A stretch of 64,000 nucleotides of DNA, from the NCBI RefSeq assembly GCF_000143415.4, contig NW_003314268.1, positions 3,423,502-3,487,501 of the forward strand, given 5' to 3'. The stretch comes from Selaginella moellendorffii. Lineage: Eukaryota; Streptophyta; Lycopodiopsida; Selaginellales; Selaginellaceae. Made by a program: the position numbers and the translations under genes. Positions 43,115 through 55,030 of this stretch are shown piece after piece (positions within the stretch are counted from its first letter, which is position 1; every line of letters starts with the position of its first letter). The notes below the pieces were generated by a model. That model did not search any database. It saw only the letters and a list, made by a program, of their open reading frames with translations, and was not told the origin of the DNA.

Positions 43115-44026
43115 ACACTCATTTTCTCATCAGAAAGGAGATACAACCTCTGGAAATTCAAATCTTGACTAGCCATGCAAACGTGTGCTTTTACTAGCAC
43201 AAGGCTCATGTGAGTGATTTGTGTCATGAACGTCATGCAAGCAACAACTAATTAACTAGTGTTTTTATGCTGAGGTTAGCTCTTACGTTTGTTGTGCTTT
43301 TGAGCTGGCGATCTCATAGAAGCCTTTTGGCACCAACTCAACGTTTTGGAAGTCTTGGCGCTCCTTGCACAAGAAACCTAAAATAGTATTTAAAAGGATC
43401 TAAGGATCTGCATTTCTTCAAATTGATTTAAACTTTGTTTCAATGTACTGGATCTTTAGTCCTGAATATTGACAACGTAAATTCATGCTCTGCTCAATGA
43501 ACTGCGACAAACAAGCTCATTCTTTGGCCCCATGAAGGAATTGCCTCGTTGACTAGACATCTTGCTCTCCAAATGAAATTGGCACCACAGGCAGGTCACA
43601 GCCGGCATGCCCGATCAGATTGGTAGAAGAAGACAAGCGGATGGTGCTGTGTGATGACCTCTTTTCCTGCTTATTTTAATTCTATCGTTCTAAGTTGAGG
43701 TTTTCGTTCATGCGTCTCAACTGTGCTTCATTATCACGTCAAGAGGAGCTGGTGTTAGTTGCCGAGGTTGTGGAGCTACTCTCCATCCTCGGAGCGAGGG
43801 AATCGTTGGTATTATCTTTTGGTCGACCAAAATTCCGAAGCAATTTTCAACCACTTGAAGCAATCAATTCAACCTTTCATCCTATTGTCACCACCAGTCT
43901 CTGCAATCATAGTTAGTTGTATGGAAACATGTTAGTATAGCTCTGTCCTCCACATGTATACATATGCGACTCTCAACTTTACAGTCTCAAGTTGTGTTGT
44001 TTCTGGTTCTCATCTGTCCATAAATC
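43115..44026. other. intergenic, no gene recognised
   Basis: Short frames only. One frame at 43695-43916 is open but without recognisable content. Confidence 0.4.
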
Positions 44027-45620
44027 CTAAAAAGTAAAACCACAAATTTCAAAGGCAATAAATTTTCTTAAAATCTTACGCATGGTACCTGTGTGCAAAA
44101 CTCGCTCCTCCATACGTATTGATTCCCTTGCTTCTACAACTTTGTTAAGCATTTCCTTACTCCATTTGAGCACCGCATCTCCAATGATGATACGTAAAAG
44201 TCCCTCATAGAGACGGTGTGTGTCTGGACTGCCACCACCAAACAACTCATTCCGAGGAAGTTCATGCCACTTCCTCAGAATGCCAAAGGCGTAAGTTAAA
44301 TCAATCATTTAAAACTTCAGAAATACTTGCCTCGTCGGAGGTGTAAAGCGTCCCAACAAGGTACATATTGTCAGGGTAGAGCGACTGTGGGGCTTGAGAA
44401 TATTTCCGCTGGAAGAAAGCAGTGCGTTCCTGCAACATTTCCACAAGCTCCTCTTCGGGAATTGGGTCCTTGAAACCCATCATCTTCTCGGTCTTCCTAA
44501 AAGCTGTACAAACACATTGCTAGGAAACAACTTTCTCAGTATAGTAAGTACCTGGAAGGGAACTGCGATCGAGTGTGCCATTCTTTACAGAAACTTCTCC
44601 CCGCAAATGTAGGATGGAACGTTTCCAGCGCTCGGAGAAACAGAGTACGTAAATGGGATTCGTCTGGGAGTTGTGCATATTGATGGGAGCTTCTTTGCAA
44701 GCATAGCAGGCGCCCTGGAAGCCTGCCTGTTTTTCGTCTGTGAACTTGAACTCTATAATCGCAACTAACTTCTTCACAAGCTAGAGTCAAACAAAACATA
44801 CGTCAGAATGATTATACATGCAATTCAGATGGCTTACTTCTTGCAGCTTGTTCACCAGCACGTACACTTTGAGGTCCGCAGCGCCCCTCGATTCTTCACC
44901 ATCTTCTCCTATTACTGGAGCATGCTCAGGATCAAGGTCAAAATCTAGTTCCCCCTTCAAATCCTGTGAAATTCTTTCCTCAGCCACCTGCAACAACATG
45001 TCCAGCTGGTCTGAAAAGCTTGCAATGTCCAACGGATCTGTACGCTTCCTCTTTTTCCCCGTTAGGCTCTCGTACAGCAATTGATCTCCCTCAAGTTTCT
45101 TCAGTGTCTGGCCCGATGGTATTGTGAGCTTCTCCAGTTCTCTGACCAAAGAATGGTGGAACTCTGTTAGTTGTTTTTCATTGGATGCCTTTCCGTAAAG
45201 TCTGGGTAAGAAACCAAAAAAGATCGTTACTGCACTCACGAGAAACATAGCTAAAGAACATACTTATAGAATCGAGTAAATTCTGTAGAGCACAAGAAAA
45301 TAGCCGCTCGTCTGACTTGCGCATCCACCAGCAGCGGCAGCGCAAACTTGTCAAATGCCGGCATTAGTTCCTCTCCGCTGACAATCTACAAGCATTACAA
45401 CAAGTATTATGAAGCAGCCAACTTTGTTTACCGCTTGCCCACCTTAATCAAAGGGTGGTTCGCCTTGAACACACCCTTTGTGTACAAATAAGCAGGAAAC
45501 TTCAGTGGATTAGTTTTTCCCCATATGTGACTTGAGGATGCAGCTCCCTCGGCCTTTGCCTTGTCGATCTTTGCTGCTTTTGCTTTCGTGGGAAAGCAGC
45601 CAGCACCTTTCACTAGGAAA
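44027..45620 (-). CDS. multi-exon protein of unknown function
   Basis: Minus-strand exons are visible at about 45618-45448, 45387-45262, 45205-44840, 44780-44555, 44505-44340 and 44290-44027, separated by short introns. Not every splice site could be fixed. The order of recognisable text is K-F-P-A-Y-L-Y-T-K-G-V-F, E-L-M-P-A-F-D-K-F-A-L-P-L, a charged helix with K-K-R-K-R-T-D, and V-A-I-I-E-F-K-F-T-D-E-K-Q-A-G-F-Q-G-A-C. It ends with W-H-E-L-P-R-N-E-L. The I-I-E-F-K-F then Q-x-x-x-Q-x-x-x-Y-A pattern recalls a PD-(D/E)XK nuclease core, but this is only a suggestion. No start codon could be assigned. Confidence 0.5.
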
Positions 45621-45806
45621 AAAAGCTCTGATAAGTCAAAGCAAAAGAAAGAGCCATTTCACTAATGGAACTCTGCTAAGAAGAGAGAGCGAGCCTTCCA
45701 CAGACTTACTCTTGTTCTCCCCCTCTTCCTTGCTTTCCTTTCAATGTAACCTTTGACAAAAGCAACCCTATGACGTAACGCCCTAAACATAAGCATTTAA
45801 TATCAC

Positions 45807-46240
45807 GTGGCATTCGTTGTTGGAAAATGTATCTCGCAGCTCGACTGGCGGCTCTACTTCGCAGGAGTGAGCTACGATCCGGAAGATCGAAGCTCTCTGG
45901 CGATCTGGTGGAGTTTTTCCGGTGCCAATCCAGGGGCCGAGTTCATCTTATGTGTCTTCATTCTCTTTTTTCAAGCCTCTATTGGAGGCAATGGAACGGC
46001 AAAGCGTGTCCGTTGCAAAAGCTGGTCTTGTTGGGCGACAGCTCCTGTTCTTGCTGCCGCCAATTGTTGGCATCACTTCTTACAGTCGAGCAAAACGGTC
46101 AATGAGAACCTCAAGATGAGCTTGCGCTTCGATCTCGTCTTTATTCCTCTGGACAAGCCCGATGAGGTTTTAGATCGACGGCTATCAGAACACATTATGG
46201 GGATCGTACACTGCCCCGACGATACCATCTTGCGCATCAT
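45807..46240 (+). pseudogene. MCM8-like helicase fragment
   Basis: [18 protein letters not shown] (from about 45977) and [17 protein letters not shown] (from about 46098) match the Walker B to arginine-finger part of the MCM8 AAA+ domain. The intervening V-L-A-A-A-N-P-type segment appears only in another frame and has lost bases, and the sensor region is incomplete. Only this piece exists, so it is a broken fragment. Confidence 0.75.
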
Positions 46241-46621
46241 CCGCAAAGAATCCGCGTCCATGACGAATCGAGAGAAGAGAAGCTCCTGGAACGGCGCTTC
46301 ACCGCCTTGGTCGATCCATCGCTCTTGCGTTCCAGCGATCGTTAGGTGATCGGCAAGAAAGAAGAAAAGAAAGAATTTCCATGAAGAAATAATGTTGAAC
46401 TAGCTGAATGTTAGTGAAGCTCTTTCTTTTCGTTCTGAGAAGAAGAAAAGCGTCAAAGAATGAAGAGAAACGAGACTGAGATACTTGCGCTATGAAGACA
46501 AAAAATCAAAATATGAGAAAAAAAATCAGCTTGCCTGAGAAAATCGATTACGTATGTATACAAGTCGCGATGATGCTGAAGTGTACATTCTATATCTTAG
46601 CAAATTTAATATATGCGTAAC

Positions 46622-46690
46622 GTGAGCGTGCCGGAGTGGTTATCGGGCATGGCTGCTCTGCCCGCGCAGGTTCGAATCCTGCCGCTCACG
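46622..46690 (+). tRNA. tRNA-Ser-like sequence with internal deletion
   Basis: GTGAGCG at 46622-46628 pairs perfectly with CGCTCAC at 46683-46689. The T-arm GCAGGTTCGAATCCTGC is perfect, including box B. The D-arm GCCGGAGTGGTTATCGG resembles tRNA-Ser. The 69-nt length is far too short for a class II tRNA. No good anticodon stem can be drawn around CTGCTCT, and part of the anticodon and variable arms seems deleted. Probably a pseudogene, though the acceptor and T stems are intact. Confidence 0.5.
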
Positions 46691-46747
46691 AAAAAATTTC
46701 TCTGCGTAGATTCTTGAAATATTCGGTTTTAATCAAACCCCTAAATA

Positions 46748-46796
46748 TGAGCGTGCCGGTTATCGGTCCGCGCAGGTTCGAATCCTGCCGCTCGCG
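46748..46796 (+). pseudogene. second, more reduced tRNA-Ser-like sequence
   Basis: ATGAGCGTGCCGG, TTATCGG, then CGCGCAGGTTCGAATCCTGC and CGCTCGCG. The T-arm is identical to that of the copy 60 bp upstream, while the D-arm is shortened and the anticodon arm absent. It is a tandem derivative with a further deletion. Confidence 0.6.
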
Positions 46797-46919
46797 ATTC
46801 TTTCAATTTTATTCGACTAAATTTTTCGCGGTTCACAAAATCTTCGAGTGTTGAGCCTAGCATCGATCAAAAAGCTCGGGGGTTGAGGATCGGGCTGCGA
46901 TGGAGGAGTGTTACCTTCA

Positions 46920-48626
46920 TCAAATCAAGCGTCGCCGTGTTGAGCGCAGCTTTCCTAGCAGCCCTGTCGTCGCCTGTTCTTCTTCTTGCTCCTCTTTTTC
47001 CGGCTCACTGGTTGGAGAACCAGCCTTGGCCCAGGCCGCAAACTCCGGTGACGCGAGCAACCTCTTCAGTGCCTCGTTGGTCGAAGGACTTCCAGTGGGA
47101 GTAACCGAGCGACCTCTCGAACTTCCGGGGCTTCTACCGTCCTGCCGACCTCTGGAACTTCCGGGACTTCTACCATCCTGCCGACCTCGTGGAGTTCTTG
47201 GTTTCTCTGCAGTCGCACGTCTTAAATAGAGCTCGCGAGTTGAACAGACCCTACTTACCGTGATCAACACCGTGGCCTGCAGGTTGGTTTCTTCCGGTAA
47301 TGCCTGCGGTCGTGAACATTATGTCTGCAAACCAGGATGCAAGCCAGCCTAGTGGGATTATCGGTATGACCATGGGGAGGGGTGCGCTCTGTACAGACAA
47401 AGTCAGAAGGGACAACCGACAGCGCGGATACGACCTGAGAAAGCGCGACCGTCCCGGCCATTCGTATGGCCCATGTAACAAAGTAAACAGTTCCAATATC
47501 AACTTCCCCGTCTGGAGTTAAAACGAACTTGCGGACTGCACAGTAGCCGAGCCAGGCGCCAAATAGAAACACTCCCAGGATAGAGAACAAAAACACCTAT
47601 ATGGAAACAAGAATGAAACAACGACAAGTCAGGACCGCGCCAAAGGCTTACCGCGCGCCACATTCCTTCAAATATCTCATATCTGAGGATGAAGAGGAAG
47701 AAAGCGCCGCCATATATTGTTCGAATTGAGCTGAAGCTCCACTGTTGAGCGTAAGCTTTTGTCAGCTTGTAAACTTAACAGTATGCTTACCAGAAACGCA
47801 GTTCCAGACCGTCTCGTAGCCTTAAACACAGAGTTACATCAAAACTTTCAAGAAACTCGCAAACGGTACCTGCTGGAAAATGAAGAACACAACAAAAAAT
47901 ATGCTGATGCTCATCGCGCTGGTGTAATATAGCGGAACCCATGAACTGAGTATCGTCGACAGAAGCAGCAACGCCATCCCAAGTATAAGAAAGACTACTC
48001 GAGCGGTATGGAACTCTGACCATGCTACAACTGTTACAAGCAAAAAGAAATAAAAATGTAGGCTGACCTTCGGTCGCTGTAACACGGACGAGATTCCGTG
48101 ACTCCGCCAGTTTGATGTCCAAGAAATAGGATTCAACTGTTGTATAGCGCCCAGTCCAGAGAGATCGATTCTTCGCAGGCGTCAAGTTTCCGTATGGGCA
48201 TCGGCAGATATCCGAGTCATTGCCCCCCCTACAAAGAGAATGTTCTGTTAGCATTTGATCGATGATACGTAGAAATCCCACGTACCACACTGCGCATGCT
48301 CCTTTGATTGTGGGAAAGTACGTAGCGTTGACCTCTTCTAGCTTTATAATCCTGGACTTGGCGAAATCCAGCATCTGTTTCGAGTGTCCGAGAACGCGTA
48401 AGCGAGCGCAGTACGCCTTGCTTCTATTCTCCTCAAACGAAGAGCAGTTCGCGGACGTGAGGTAAAGAGGCGAATCGACTATGAGCTCTCGAAAACCTGA
48501 CACTACACACGCACAAAGAAATAAGACAGAGTGCCCATTCATCTGAGAAGAAAGCAAACCTGGCTCAGCCGCCGACGAGAACAAGCTCGCGAGTACGATA
48601 GCGAGGAAGAACGACCAGGTTCCCAT
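46920..48626 (-). CDS. PNET2: PNET2/NEMP-type nuclear envelope membrane protein (DUF2215)
   Basis: Nine exons on the minus strand join in frame: 48626-48560, 48496-48286, 48228-48068, 48030-47870, 47820-47791, 47741-47652, 47596-47435, 47388-47259 and 47206-46920. The product is 432 residues. A signal peptide (M-G-T-W-S-F-F-L-A-I-V-L-A-S) is followed by a Cys- and Asn-rich lumenal part. Four or five membrane segments follow, including L-S-S-W-V-P-L-Y-Y-T-S-A-M-S and L-G-Y-C-A-V-R-K-F-V-L-T-P-D-G-E-V-D. Both match plant PNET2, an inner nuclear membrane protein of the NEMP family. The tail is basic, with an 11-residue direct repeat (G-R-Q-D-G-R-S-P-G-S-S) and S-P-E-F-A-A-W near the end. Its promoter side faces the SUD1-like gene. 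Confidence 0.87.
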
Positions 48627-49112
48627 GGCGTATACAGGGAGTCGTCGAAAGGTCCTTGATTTCACGCGATTCAAGCTGCGACAGACGGAGAATCGTGAGA
48701 AAACTTCCAAGATTCTGGAGATTATGAACCGCAGAGCCGATGCTTGTGCGGAGATTATGAACCGGAGAGGCGATGCTTGTGCCGCAGTGACACAATCGGA
48801 TCTAAGAGGACGCCGGTATCGACAAGGCCGCGATCATCGATCAGAGAAGCGCTGCATTTGGAAGAAATCACACATACCAGGGCAGCGCCATCGCTAGCGC
48901 CATCGCCTTGTCTAGCTCAATCGCCAATCCACTACACTGAAAACCCTATCGAAGCGCATGCAAATGTGTAGAAGGCGGGCTATTCAAATGCAAGTAAAAG
49001 AAAGATGCGACAGACGTTAAAGAAGATTCCGCCATTGTCCGTCAGGCAAATTTAAGGAATATTCTCTCTTAGCTAGGGTTTGGAGAAATCGATCGAGCTG
49101 CCCGAGAAGGAG
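48627..49112. promoter_or_regulatory. shared divergent promoter region between PNET2 and the SUD1-like gene
   Basis: Only 486 bp separate the two start codons, which point away from each other. A 27-bp direct repeat (GAGATTATGAACCG...GGCGATGCTTGTGC type, about 48717-48780) lies near the PNET2 side. No further elements can be named with confidence. Confidence 0.5.
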
Positions 49113-52100
49113 ATGGAGATGGAGATCGAGAGCAGCGCTTCTCGGATTGAAGCTGAGAATCGCGGCGCTGGCGCCGCCGCGGCTGAGGATGAGGAGGATG
49201 TCTGCCGGATTTGCAGGACATCGGGCGAGGATGGATCGCCACTCTACTATCCTTGCGCTTGCAGCGGCAGCATCAAGTACGTGCATCAAGAGTGCCTGTT
49301 GCAGTGGCTCAATCACAGCAATGCCAAGCAATGCGAGGTTTGTGTCTAGCCTAGAAGAAGAAGAGAAATTTCTTCCAAGTCACAAGATTTATCGCGTTCT
49401 TCACAGGTTTGCAAGCACCAGTTCTCTTTCTCCCCGGTCTATGCCGAGGACGCTCCAACGCGCCTCCCAGTGACCGAGCTCGTCTATGGCATGGTCGCCA
49501 AGGCCGGGAGGGGCCTGCGATTCTTCTCCAGGCTCGTGCTCGTCTTGTCGGTGTGGCTGCTCTTCATCCCTTTCACCACCTTCTGGATTTGGAGGATGAC
49601 TTTCGTGAGAGGCCTCGGTGATGCCCAGAAGCTCTTCGTCACCCGCTTCCTCACGCCGGCCTTCCTCTTCGCCGACTGCTTGAATGGCTTCCTCATCTCG
49701 GCCGGGATCGTCTTTATATTTCTTGGAGCAACGTCGCTGCGAGAGTACTTTAGACACATCCGGGAGGTGGCTGGCCAGGAGGCTGATAGGCAGCAGCAAG
49801 CTCCTCCCGCGAACGGCGATGGCGGTGCTGGGCAGGGACAGGGACTAGCCGCTGGAGCTGGCGAGATCATCAGGAGGAACGCTGAGAACGTCGCAGCGCG
49901 GATAGAAGCTCACGTGGAACAGATGTTTGAAGCCGACGATCCAGATGGTGCTGAGGATGTTCCTTTCGACGAGCTCGTTGGAATGCAGGGACCGATCCAC
50001 CATTTGATCGAGAATGCGGTCACTGTAAGTTGTTTCTTCTAGTCCAAGCTCTCCTTTGCTTACACTTCTTTTGTTTCTTCTTCTTCAGGTTCTAGCAAGC
50101 AATGCCATTTTCCTGGGAATAGTTGCGTTTGTTCCGTTTACCATCGGCCGTATCTTTCTCTCGGTATTAAATCTTGGCAAAGCTCCTGCTCGCTCAGAAG
50201 GACCAGTGGAGGTTGTGGCCAAGGCTGTTGCGGTTTACGATGCTATGGCCGAGGTGTTCGTAACTGCGATCCAGCTCTCCGACGCAGCAACCGTTGCGGT
50301 TGGCTATGGAGTCATCTTTCTTCTGCTGAGCTTCTATCTCGGCTTGATACTTCTCGTCCGCTATGGAAGGGGTGAGCCACTTATGGTCGGACGAATTCGC
50401 GGGGTGGTGTCAGTAGCCGAGGCTGCCCCTTCTTTGTTCCGACATATTATCGGTTGCGTGAGGTATGTGGCGACGATGCTCAAGGTTGCTTTCCTTCTGG
50501 TCATCGAGCTCGGCGTCTTTCCTTTGGTTTGCGGATGGTGGCTCGACGTTTGCACCTTGGCTATGCTAAAGGTGTCCTTTGCACAGCGAGTTGCATTCTT
50601 CTGGGCCTCACCCCTTACCAGCTCTCTTCTGCATTGGCTGGTCGGCATATTTTACATGCTACAGATAAGCATTTTTGTGAGCTTGTTGCGCGAGGTGAGT
50701 TGCTATTTTTTCCGGGTTTTCTAGTTCATGCTAATGGTTTTAAGTTTCAGGTTCTCCGCCCTGGGGTCCTATATTTCTTGCGTGACCCGGCGGATCCAAA
50801 TTACAATCCTTTCCGCGACTTGATTGACGATCCGCTTCATAAGCACGCTAGAAGAGTACTTCTCTCTGTGGTCGTGTATGGAAGCTTGATTGTTTTACTG
50901 GTGTTTGTTCCGGTTCAAGTGGCCACGCATTTAGCTTTTTCCGTTTTTCCTCTGGACATAAGGTAAAGCTGTATCATAAGTTTGATCTATCTTCAACTGA
51001 ACGCTATTCTCCTGCAGAGTGTCGGATCCGTTTACTGAGCTCCCTGCCGACATGCTCTTGTTTCACATATGCATACCGTTCGCTCTCGAACACTTCCGCC
51101 CAAGAGCGACCATCAAGGCTGTTCTATTCTACTGGTTTTCAGTTGTGGGCAAGGCTCTCGATCTTTACGAGTACCTCCTTCCTCGTCCGGAGGACACAAA
51201 TAGAGGAAATGGGAATGCCGTTGCTGAACAAGCCGCACCACCACCAGCTGCTAATGGCGAAACCAACGCCGACGAGGAAAGATTAGACACTGGAGAGTAA
51301 GTATTTCTCATTATCTACGTTGGCAGGATTCATTTCGATAAACTGCTGTTACCAGGTACAAGTTCGCGGTGCGCATTGTTTTGCTTCTGCTCGGGGCGTG
51401 GTTGACGATGCTGGTTTTCAACTCGTCCTTGATTGTCCTTCCGGTTTCCGTTGGGCGTGCCATTGTCACCTCGTTCTCTCGCCTTCCAATCACGAGGGGT
51501 GCAAACTGCAATGGTATGTCGCACAGCTCCGGTAAAATGAGAAATCTAACATTTCCTTATTTCAGATCTCTATGCGTTTAATATCGGCTGTTTCGTCATC
51601 TGGGCGGCAGCTGCAGCGGTCCGTTACATAGTAAACTATTTGAGGACGCATGACATGTGGGTTCTTTTCATGCAAGTTCTCAAGTGGTCAGCCATTGTGT
51701 CGAAGAGCGTTGTGCTCCTCTCGCTATGGGTAAGTTTTGTTTCTATTGTTCTTGTTTCTTCTCATGACTTGTCGATGATCAGGTGATTGTCATTCCCGTT
51801 CTTATTGGTTTGCTGTTTGAGCTTCTGGTGGTGGTGCCACTGCGAGTGCCTGTGGATGAAAGCCCCGTCTTCTTGCTGTATCAAGACTGGGCTCTCGGAC
51901 TCGTCCTCTTGAAAATCTGGACTCGACTGGTACGCTATATTTGTGCTCTCTCCTTTCTCACTCCACTGATGCCTTTGCGCTCTTTGTTCTATACCACAGG
52001 CAATGGCAGGCCAGGCGACGCTCCTCACGGACGAGAGCTGGAGGCGAAAGTTCGAGCAAGTGAAAGCCGATGGATTCTCCCGGCTCCGCGGGTGGTGGGT

Positions 52101-52491
52101 TTTCCAGGAGATTGTAGCTCCGGTGCTGGTGAAGCTCCTGACGGCTCTCAGCATCCCATATGTCGCTGCTCGGGGACTGTTTCCAGCGCTGGGCCTCTCC
52201 ATCCTCATCAACTCGGCAGTCTATCGGTTCGCGTGGGCCGGGTCGCTGATGCTGCTAACTGGCTGGTATGGGCTGAGGCAGCTGAGGCAATTGTTTCTCG
52301 ACGTCCACAACGCGATCAGGGATGACAGGTATCTCATTGGCAAGAGGCTCCACAACTATGGCGAGCCTTCGAAAGCGCTAGTGGCGGCGGAGGAAGAGAA
52401 AGGTGGCTCCTCGGATGGGGAAGCTACTGCGGACGGGGCCGGGGCCGCTAGTCCTATTGCTACCGCGGATCAAGCTTTGAGGCAGGAATAG
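49113..52491 (+). CDS. SUD1: SUD1/DOA10 (MARCH6)-type RING-CH E3 ubiquitin ligase of the ER membrane
   Basis: Nine exons join in frame: 49113-49337, 49407-50024, 50089-50694, 50751-50962, 51018-51296, 51356-51513, 51566-51729, 51783-51929 and 52000-52491. The product is 966 residues, somewhat shorter than angiosperm SUD1 (about 1100). A RING-CH finger lies near the N-terminus: C-R-I-C, then C-A-C-S-G-S-I-K-Y-V-H-Q-E-C-L-L-Q-W-L and C-E-V-C split by intron 1. About a dozen hydrophobic segments follow, with the L-P-A-D-M-L-L-F-H-I-C-I-P block. Doa10-type ligases mark ER and nuclear-envelope proteins for degradation; in plants SUD1 acts on sterol and wax metabolism. I chose ATG 49113 as the first in-frame ATG. 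A duplicated, rearranged fragment is at 54236-54995. Confidence 0.92.
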
Positions 52492-53145
52492 CGAGGATCA
52501 TTGTTTGTATACTCGGAAGTAAAGCAGTGTGTAAATTATTATAGAAAAGATGATGAAACAGGAGCACCCCCGAGCAGTTTTTCCATCCCAGATTACTTCT
52601 TGCAACAAAGGAGGCTGATGCATAGCTATATTGAATTATTTAGAACTTCCCATCGAATCAAGAAAAGCCTTTATGTCGGAGTAGGCAACAGCGTTTCAAA
52701 TACGATGCAACTCAATTGCTCAAGTTTGTGGCTGATGCAAAGCAACAAAGAGCATAAGAAGAAAAGATTTGAGCACTGTCTTTGGCTGGAAACCAAAATT
52801 TCTAGTAAAAAGAGAAAGAGAGAAAAATTAACGAAAGAACCAAGCAAGCTTTTGAACTTCCTTCAAGTCTGGTGCCTCCACCTTCGACCAGCACTTGGAA
52901 TCGACTCCGAAGTGCATCATACGCCAACAGAAGGAAGCAGAAGGTAGGTCTCAACACTAAGTTGGTATGCCATCCCACATTTTATATGTTGGTCTCCATG
53001 CAAAGTATCTCTCCCGCATGCACGCACTGACCACTCGCCATAGATGTAAAGCGCATGCGATCCTGTCAACGCAAAACCCTCTCATGCACGTATAGTTGCT
53101 GACCCTTCGGGGAGGAGTTGAGATCGCTGTAGCACCAGACGTAAA
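52492..53145. other. 3' flank and intergenic, no gene recognised
   Basis: A frame at 52501-52947 is open for 148 codons, but it lies immediately downstream of the SUD1-like stop, is Lys-rich near its end and looks like 3' untranslated sequence. Confidence 0.45.
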
Positions 53146-53179
53146 TGGAGGAGGGCCGCTCAAAGACCAAAGGTGGCAA

Positions 53180-53450
53180 GGGCACTGGCGATGATCATGT
53201 CCCCGGGGTGGAAGAAGTGCCACTCACTGCGCTGGGAATTCTCAGCCGGCTTGACAAAGAGGGATTGGGCGACCCTGAGGTGGGAGTGAGCGTATCATTG
53301 ATTGTTCGTCGCCATTCACGGCACACACACCTCACCTGACACAGATCTATCGCGGACAACGAGCTCCAGCTCCGCCATGAACTCTCCGCTGGCAATGGCT
53401 CCTCTTTGGTGAGTATGGAAGAAACATTCCCTATGCTCAACGGTAATTCG
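53180..53450 (-). pseudogene. F-box-like gene fragment
   Basis: On the minus strand S-L-S-A-I-D-L-C-Q-V-R-C-V-C-R-E-W-R-R-T resembles the second half of an F-box (D-L-C-x-x-R-x-V-C-R-E-W). No leucine-rich or kelch repeats follow and the frame soon degenerates. It is the first of four gene fragments in a row. Confidence 0.5.
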
Positions 53451-53669
53451 ATCGAGCCTGGCAGACTTTCGAGCTTGGGAGAGAATGCTCGCAGTAGAGG
53501 GCAAATGCATCACACGAACCAAGTCTATTACGAGATGCGACAACGGAGAATCATTCCGCGACTGCCCTAGAGATCTTTGTCCGCCAGAGTGAAGAGGTGG
53601 ATTGCCTGGACAATTTTGGTCAGCAATTTGGTCAGTAAAAGATCCCTTTTACAACACTCTCATGCTAAC

Positions 53670-54196
53670 TTCCCTCACCATTCTCTACCCCGAGAGAAAG
53701 CTCGAGATCAGGAGCCCCAAACAGTAATGCGCCTCTGACTTTGTCCCGGATCGCCGATGCATATCAGAGGTGTCTTGGTACGTAGATTCTCGATGTGTTG
53801 TTCCTAGATGTGTCTGCCTCCAATTGCCCTTGCCTGCACCGGCATTCAGAGAAAGATCGCGGCAATATTATGTTCTAATCAAGGTGGAGTATTCCAAGGT
53901 GGTGCAGCTTATTCTGTATGCTCCTTGCTTATCTTGGGCTGCTGCTGCACATGTCTGTTCAGACTGCAAAATAACCGAAACCCATCTCGCAGAGATTTCG
54001 AGGCAAGACACGTCTACTCGTACAAGGGGTTGCTGCAACCCACCCAAGGCTTCAACGAGGGGTTCAAGTTGGGAAGCGGTGGATTACTTGCAAGACGGCA
54101 CCGTGGTTGCCATCACACGCAGCAAAAGCTCCGCCAACTTTGGAGCCCTGGACGAGCAGCAGTTCCTTAACGAGACCACCACTCTCTCCAAGGGTG
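53670..54196 (+). pseudogene. fragment of the WAK-like receptor kinase gene
   Basis: TCCCTCACCATTCTCTACCC and the following sequence match about 58130-58910 of the intact kinase gene at 57932-59659, including intron sequence (GGTACGTAGATTCT). The kinase start is present (F-N-E-G-F-K-L-G-S-G-G) but the glycine loop is interrupted by a deletion and the copy stops just after the F-L-N-E-x-T region. Frameshifts are present. Confidence 0.9.
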
Positions 54197-54235
54197 TCCA
54201 TGAGATCTCTGACTTGTATACAAACAATCATTCCT

Positions 54236-54995
54236 GCCTTGAAGCTTGATCCGCGGGAGCAATAGGACTAACAGCCCCGGCCCCGGCCGTTCCCCATCCG
54301 AGAAGCCACGTTTCTCTTCCTCGGCGCTTTCGAAGGCTTCCCGCGGAGCCGGGATAATCCATCGGCAGCGTTGCCTGGCCTGCCATTGCTTGTGGTATAG
54401 AACAGAAAGCATCAGTGGAGTGGGCTTTCATCCACAGGTACTCGCAGTGCCACCACCACCAGAAGCTCAAACAGCAAACCAATAAGAACGGGAATGACAA
54501 TCACCTGATCGTCGACAAGTCATGAGAACAAGTTGTAGCACCCATAGCGAGAGGACGGAGGAGGACACTCTTCAACACAATGGCTGACCACTTGAGAACT
54601 TATGCGACCTCAAATAGTTACTATGGACGGCTGCAGCTGCCGCCCAGATGACGAGCAGCCGATATTAAACGCATACAGATCTGACAGAAGATTCTCATTT
54701 TACCGGAGCTGTGTGACATGCCATTGTAGTGTGCACCCCTCGTGATTGGAAGGCGAGATAACGAAGTGACAATGGCACGCCCAACGGAGACCGGAAGGAC
54801 AATCAAGAACGAGTTGAAAACCAGCATGATCAACCACGCCCCTAGTACACCGCAAACTTGTACCTGGTAAGTAGCTTATCGAAATAAATATTGCCAACGT
54901 AGATAATGAGAAATACTTACTCTCCAGTGTGTAATCTTTCCTCATTGGCGTTGGTTTCGCCATTAGCAGGTGCGGCTTGTTCAGCGACGGCATTA
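54236..54995 (-). pseudogene. rearranged fragment of the SUD1-like gene
   Basis: On the minus strand it matches, in order, exon 5 end with its intron, exon 6, part of exon 7 with its following intron, exon 8, and the start and end of exon 9 of the gene at 49113-52491. Most of exon 9 and parts of exon 7 are deleted. Introns are retained, so it was copied from DNA. Confidence 0.9.
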
Positions 54996-55030
54996 GGAGA
55001 AGGAAAGAATAGCAAAAAAAAAAATGGCAA

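Noticed and set aside
46622-46690. A functional tRNA-Ser
   Set aside because: The anticodon stem cannot be formed and the class II variable arm is missing.
52501-52947. A 148-codon frame directly after the SUD1-like gene
   Set aside because: No homology, no start context, and it most likely represents 3' untranslated sequence.
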